Below the pieces are notes generated by a model. The model had not been told where the DNA came from. It ran no database searches and saw only the letters and a list, made by a program, of their open reading frames with translations. 64,000 nucleotides of DNA from Bacteroidales bacterium (GTDB taxonomy: Bacteria > Bacteroidota > Bacteroidia > Bacteroidales > UBA932), in the NCBI GenBank assembly GCA_012744435.1, contig JAAYCA010000007.1:1-64000 (forward strand), written 5' to 3'. Positions 59,767-64,000 of the stretch are shown in pieces (position 1 is the stretch's first letter; each line of letters opens with the position of its first letter). Position numbers and translations under genes: made by a program.

Positions 59767-60870
59767 ATGGAGACGGATTTCATAGACCTGCTCGAATTGC
59801 AGTTGCGGCTGCGGGAGGAGATTGAAGATTCCTTCCCGGAGCGGCTCTGGGTGCGGGCGGAGATCGCCTCCGTGCAGGCCAAGGCCAACGGCCACTGCTA
59901 CCTCGACCTCGCCCAGAGCGAGGGCGGGCGGATCGTGGCGAAGGCCAAGGCCGTGATCTGGCGGAGCCGCTTTGCTCCGTTGCGGGCCTATTTCCGCGAA
60001 GCGACGGGGGGCGAGCTCGCCGCCGGGATGGAGGTGCTGCTGCGGGTGCAGGTGAGCTACAGCGAACTCTACGGCCTGTCGCTGACGGTCGATGAGATCG
60101 AGCCGCGTTTCACCCTCGGCGCCGCCGAACTGCAGCGCCGCAAGACCCTGGAGAAGCTCGAGGCGGACGGTCTGCTGGACCGGCAGCAGGAGTTGGAGCC
60201 GGCACTGCTGCCGTATCGCCTGGCCGTGATCTCCGCGCGGGATGCGGCCGGCTACGGCGACTTCCGGCGCCATTTGGAGGAGAACGCTTACGGTTTCGCC
60301 TTCGAGGTGTCGCTCTTCGAGGCCACGATGCAGGGGGAGGAGGCTCCGGCGAGCATCGTGGACGCGTTGGAGCGCGTGGAATGTGCTCCGGAACCCTACG
60401 ACGCCGTGCTGCTGATGCGGGGCGGAGGTTCTGCGCTGGACCTCGCCTGTTTCGACGATTACGGCCTGTGCTTCGCCATTGCGAACTGCCCGGTGCCGGT
60501 GTACACGGCCATTGGCCATGACCGCGACGTGCATGTCGCGGACCGGGTGGCCCATGATGCCGTCAAGACCCCTACGGCCCTGGCGGACCGCTTCATCGAT
60601 GCGCTTGCCGCCGAGGATGAACGTATCAGCGCCTTCGGCAACCGCCTGCGGATGGCCTTTGCAGCCAGGCTTGCCGGGATGGAGCAGCGGATCCTCGCGC
60701 TTGGCGAAAGGATCCGTGCCGCAGATCCCCGGGGTGTGCTGGCGCGGGGTTATACCCTGGTTACGGATGCCGGCGGGGTGGTGGTCAAATCCGCCCGGCA
60801 GCTCCCGGCCGGGACGAAGTTCAGGCTGCTGTTTGCCGACGGCACGGTGGAAGCCGTTGCCGTAGAATGA
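59767..60870 (+). CDS. xseA: Exodeoxyribonuclease VII large subunit
   Basis: OB-fold N-terminus (LWVRAEIASVQAKANGHCYLDLAQ), VISARDAAGYGDF, RGGGSALDLACFDDYGLCFAIANCPVPVYTAIGHDRDVHVADRVAHDAVKTPTA. Confidence 0.93.
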   Translation: METDFIDLLELQLRLREEIEDSFPERLWVRAEIASVQAKANGHCYLDLAQSEGGRIVAKAKAVIWRSRFAPLRAYFREATGGELAAGMEVLLRVQVSYSELYGLSLTVDEIEPRFTLGAAELQRRKTLEKLEADGLLDRQQELEPALLPYRLAVISARDAAGYGDFRRHLEENAYGFAFEVSLFEATMQGEEAPASIVDALERVECAPEPYDAVLLMRGGGSALDLACFDDYGLCFAIANCPVPVYTAIGHDRDVHVADRVAHDAVKTPTALADRFIDALAAEDERISAFGNRLRMAFAARLAGMEQRILALGERIRAADPRGVLARGYTLVTDAGGVVVKSARQLPAGTKFRLLFADGTVEAVAVE

Positions 60871-60933
60871 TGGATGGCGGCGGACAGCGAGTGAAAAATA
60901 ATCTCCGTCCGGGAAGATAGAAGATAAAGGAAT

Positions 60934-61113
60934 ATGGAAGAAAAATTCGACTACAACGAGGCGATCGCCGAGCTGGAAAGGATCGCCGCCCGGGTGGAAG
61001 ACCCTGCAACCGGTCTCGACGAGATCGACCGCTGCATCAAGCGGTCGGACGAACTCATCGGCCGTTGCCGCGAATACCTGCGCTCAGCACGAACCAAAAC
61101 GGACGAGTTATGA
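60934..61113 (+). CDS. xseB: Exodeoxyribonuclease VII small subunit (59 aa; not in the supplied ORF track)
   Basis: Hand translation: MEEKFDYNEAIAELERIAARVEDPATGLDEIDRCIKRSDELIGRCREYLRSARTKTDEL*, matching XseB pattern; located right after xseA. Confidence 0.9.
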   Translation: MEEKFDYNEAIAELERIAARVEDPATGLDEIDRCIKRSDELIGRCREYLRSARTKTDEL

Positions 61114-63077
61114 TAAAGAAGATCTATCAGACCGACCCCTGGCTGGAGCCGTTCAAGGGCGCGATCGAAGCACGTCACGAGCGGATTCTCGCCGACCGCC
61201 GCAAACTCGCGGGAGAGGGCCCGCTGTCCGCGGCGGTCAACAACCACATCTACTATCCGCTCCACAAAGAAGACGGGGAATGGGTGATCCGCGAGTGGGC
61301 CCCCAATGCCACGCGGATCTACCTGATCGGGGAGGGCAACAACTGGAAGCGCATCGACAGCTATGCTTTCAAGCCCGTCGGCGCAGGCAACTGGGAGCTC
61401 CGCCTGCCGGAGATGTTTCTCCGTCACGGAGAACTGTACAAACTTTGGATCGAGTGGCCCGGCGGGGGCGGGGAGCGTCTGCCCGCCTATGTGACCCGCG
61501 TGGTCCAGGATCCGGAAACCAAGATCTTCTCGGCACAGGTCTGGGCTCCCGCGGAGCCGTTCAGATGGACGGGCCGCAAGCCCGGCCGCCGGCCGCATCC
61601 CCTTATTTACGAATGCCACATCGGCATGAGCTCCGAGCAGGAGAAAGTGGCATCCTTCGAAGAATTCCGCCGCGACGTGCTGCCGCGCGTCGCGAAACTG
61701 GGCTACAACGTCCTGCAGATCATGGCGCTCCAGGAGCACCCCTATTACGGGTCCTTCGGCTACCAGGTGTCCAATTTCTTTGCGTTGAGCTCGCGTTTCG
61801 GCACGCCCGAGGAGTTCAAGGCGCTGGTGGACGACGCCCACCGCCGCGGTATCGCCGTGATTATGGATATCGTCCACTCCCATGCCGTGGAGAACGAAGC
61901 GGAGGGCCTGGGCTGTCTGGACGGCCACGAGGACCTGTATTTCTACAAAGGCCCGCAGGGGCACCACCCCGCCTGGGGCTCGCGCTGCTTCGACTATGGC
62001 AAGGATGAAGTCAAGTATTTCCTGCTTGCCAACTGCAAATACTGGATGGAAGAATACCGCCTGGACGGTTTCCGTTTCGACGGGGTCACGAGCATGATTT
62101 ACTGGGACCACGGTCTGGGCAAGGATTTCGGCAACTATGCCTATTACTTTGACCAGGGCGTGGACGAGAACGCCGTCAGCTATCTGGCCCTTGCCAACCA
62201 GCTGATCCACGAGATCGATCCCGCGGCGATTACGATCGCCGAAGACGTCAGCGGCATGGCCGGCCTGGCCGCGCCTTTCGAGGCGGGGGGCGTGGGCTTC
62301 GATTTCCGTATGGCGATGGGCATCGCCGACCACTGGATCAAGTGGATCAAAGAGCTCTCCGACGACCAGTGGAGCATGGGCGGCATCTGGTGGGAGCTGA
62401 CCAACAAGCGCGTCGACGAACACACGGTGTCTTACGCAGAGTGCCACGACCAGGCGCTCGTGGGCGACAAGACCATCATCTTCCGCCTGGTCGACAAGGA
62501 GATGTACTGGTCGATGGACAAGGCCTCGCAGAACCTGATCGTGGACCGGGGCATCGCCCTGCACAAACTGATCCGGCTCGTGACCCTGGCCACCTCGGGC
62601 GGCGGCTATCTCAATTTCATGGGCAACGAATTCGGTCATCCCGAATGGATAGACTTCCCGCGCGAGGGCAACGGCTGGTCCTGCAAATATGCCCGCCGGC
62701 AGTGGTCTCTCGCTGACAATCCGCTGCTCCGTTATGGCGGCCTGCAGGCTTTCGACGCGGAAATGGTCCACTACGTCAAACGCGAGCGCATCCTCTCCGG
62801 AGAGCTGAAGCAACTTTATGTCGATGAAGCGAGGAAAGTTTTGATTTTCAGCCGCGGAAATAGTATCTTTGCATTCAATTTCAACCCGGTTGCGTCTTTC
62901 GAGGATTTCCGCTTCGGGGCGCCCGACGGAGAGTATGCCCTGGCATTCGATTCCGACGAGCCTGAATTCGGAGGATTTTCGAGGCTGGGGCGAGGCGAGC
63001 GCCATGCCACGGTGGATGGCGTCCTGTCGCTCTACCTGCCCAGCCGCGTCGCAATCGTGTTGAAAAAAACCAAATAA
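61110..63077 (+). CDS. glgB: 1,4-alpha-glucan branching enzyme-like GH13 protein
   Basis: CBM48 (YPLHKEDGEWVIREWAPNATRIYLIGEGNNW) and GH13 motifs (VIMDIVHSHAV, EEYRLDGFRFDGVTSMIYWDHG, ITIAEDVSGM, YLNFMGNEFGHPEWIDFPREGNGWS). ATG overlaps the xseB stop (ATGA). Confidence 0.92.
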   Translation: MIKKIYQTDPWLEPFKGAIEARHERILADRRKLAGEGPLSAAVNNHIYYPLHKEDGEWVIREWAPNATRIYLIGEGNNWKRIDSYAFKPVGAGNWELRLPEMFLRHGELYKLWIEWPGGGGERLPAYVTRVVQDPETKIFSAQVWAPAEPFRWTGRKPGRRPHPLIYECHIGMSSEQEKVASFEEFRRDVLPRVAKLGYNVLQIMALQEHPYYGSFGYQVSNFFALSSRFGTPEEFKALVDDAHRRGIAVIMDIVHSHAVENEAEGLGCLDGHEDLYFYKGPQGHHPAWGSRCFDYGKDEVKYFLLANCKYWMEEYRLDGFRFDGVTSMIYWDHGLGKDFGNYAYYFDQGVDENAVSYLALANQLIHEIDPAAITIAEDVSGMAGLAAPFEAGGVGFDFRMAMGIADHWIKWIKELSDDQWSMGGIWWELTNKRVDEHTVSYAECHDQALVGDKTIIFRLVDKEMYWSMDKASQNLIVDRGIALHKLIRLVTLATSGGGYLNFMGNEFGHPEWIDFPREGNGWSCKYARRQWSLADNPLLRYGGLQAFDAEMVHYVKRERILSGELKQLYVDEARKVLIFSRGNSIFAFNFNPVASFEDFRFGAPDGEYALAFDSDEPEFGGFSRLGRGERHATVDGVLSLYLPSRVAIVLKKTK

Positions 63078-63086
63078 CCCGCACAT

Positions 63087-64000
63087 ATGGCATTTCTGAA
63101 ATTCAACAAATCAGAGCTTGTCAACCTGGCCTACTCGCTCAAGCGGGAAATCTTGAGCGCAAACAAGACGGGCGCGTACTGCAACACCTCCATCGTGACC
63201 TGCAATACGCGCCGCTATCATGGCCTGTTGGCTGTCACGCTGGACCGCTTCGGCGGGGACCGTTTCCTGCTGCTGTCCGACCTGGACGAGACCCTGGTCG
63301 TGAACGGCAAGCAATTCAACCTCGGAATCCACTGCTACGGAGATATTTACGAACCGCGCGGCCACAAATACGTCGTGGACTTCAGCGCCGACCCGGTTCC
63401 GCAGATCACCTGCAAAGTCGGGGAGATCCTCTTCCGCAAGAGCATCGTGCTGGCTCCGGACTGGGACCAGGTCCTGGTCAAGTACGAGGTCCTCGAAAGC
63501 CCGGCGCCGGTCTTGCTGCAGCTTCGTCCGTACCTGGCGTTCCGCAACATCCACGACCTCACGCACGAGAATCCGCAGGCCGACATGTCCGGGACAGAGG
63601 TTCCGGGCGGGATGGTCTTCCGGTTGTACCGGGAGTTTCCCGACCTGCACCTCCAGCTGAGCGACGCCAAGGCGAAGTTCACCGCCAATCCGTACTGGAA
63701 CTACAACATCACCTACTCCGACGAATACCGCCGCGGTTTCGACTGCCGCGAGGACCTCGCGGTCCCCGGCTGGTTCGAAGCGCGCCTGAAAGCCGGAGAG
63801 TCGCTGGTCTTCTCGGCTTCGCTCCAGCAGGAGGAGGCCTCTGCGCTGAAACGCCGCTACAATTCCTGCGTCAGGGCTGCCGGCGAGATCACCAGCTACC
63901 ACGACCAGCTTCGCCGCTGCGCGGATTCGCTGATCACCAACCACAACGGCCGCAGGAAGATCAACGCCGGCCTCTCCTGGCTGTACAACGGCCTGCTCCG
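63087..64000 (+). CDS. Glycogen debranching enzyme, N-terminal part (runs off the window)
   Basis: Hand translation from ATG 63087: MAFLKFNKSELVNLAYSLKREILSANKTGAYCNTSIVTCNTRRYHGLLAVTLDRFGGDRFLLLSDLDETL...; GDE_N-type; open to the window end. Confidence 0.88.
   Translation, partial: MAFLKFNKSELVNLAYSLKREILSANKTGAYCNTSIVTCNTRRYHGLLAVTLDRFGGDRFLLLSDLDETLVVNGKQFNLGIHCYGDIYEPRGHKYVVDFSADPVPQITCKVGEILFRKSIVLAPDWDQVLVKYEVLESPAPVLLQLRPYLAFRNIHDLTHENPQADMSGTEVPGGMVFRLYREFPDLHLQLSDAKAKFTANPYWNYNITYSDEYRRGFDCREDLAVPGWFEARLKAGESLVFSASLQQEEASALKRRYNSCVRAAGEITSYHDQLRRCADSLITNHNGRRKINAGLSWLYNGLL

Noticed and set aside
60951-63086. 711-aa minus-strand ORF opposite xseB/glgB
   Set aside because: Shadow ORF; GlgB and XseB are recognised on the plus strand.

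Overview
The window is about 64 kb of gene-dense, high-GC chromosome. It is inferred to be Bacteroidales/Bacteroidota from SusC/SusD, a hybrid two-component system, the BatA-E operon and TAnnTTTG-type -7 boxes. Most of it is conserved housekeeping content: recJ, parC/gyrA-type topoisomerase, era, an RluB-like synthase, exbB-exbD-tonB, moxR-DUF58-Bat operon, truA, an alpha-2-macroglobulin-like lipoprotein, folC, phoH, ppdK, rpsO-pnp, exuT-eda-kdgK, der, prs, engB, xseA-xseB, glgB and the start of a glycogen debranching enzyme. The main accessory locus (about 31.9-46.1 kb) is a polysaccharide-utilization-type locus with HTCS, SusC, SusD, a DUF3823-like lipoprotein and three paralogous CE1-type esterases, but no visible glycoside hydrolase. 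No tRNA, rRNA, CRISPR array, transposase gene or prophage was recognised. The best leads are: (i) an EF-hand membrane protein translationally coupled to a GT4 glycosyltransferase; (ii) the esterase-only PUL, with a possible leader ORF coupled to susC; (iii) a stand-alone divergent PurL/PurM-like protein next to phoH; (iv) a REP-like long inverted repeat after ppdK and repeat-like insertions inside the truA and parC reading frames; (v) a BatD-BatE fusion with a retained internal signal peptide; (vi) several near-leaderless promoters. All assignments come from reading motifs by eye; no database search was run.
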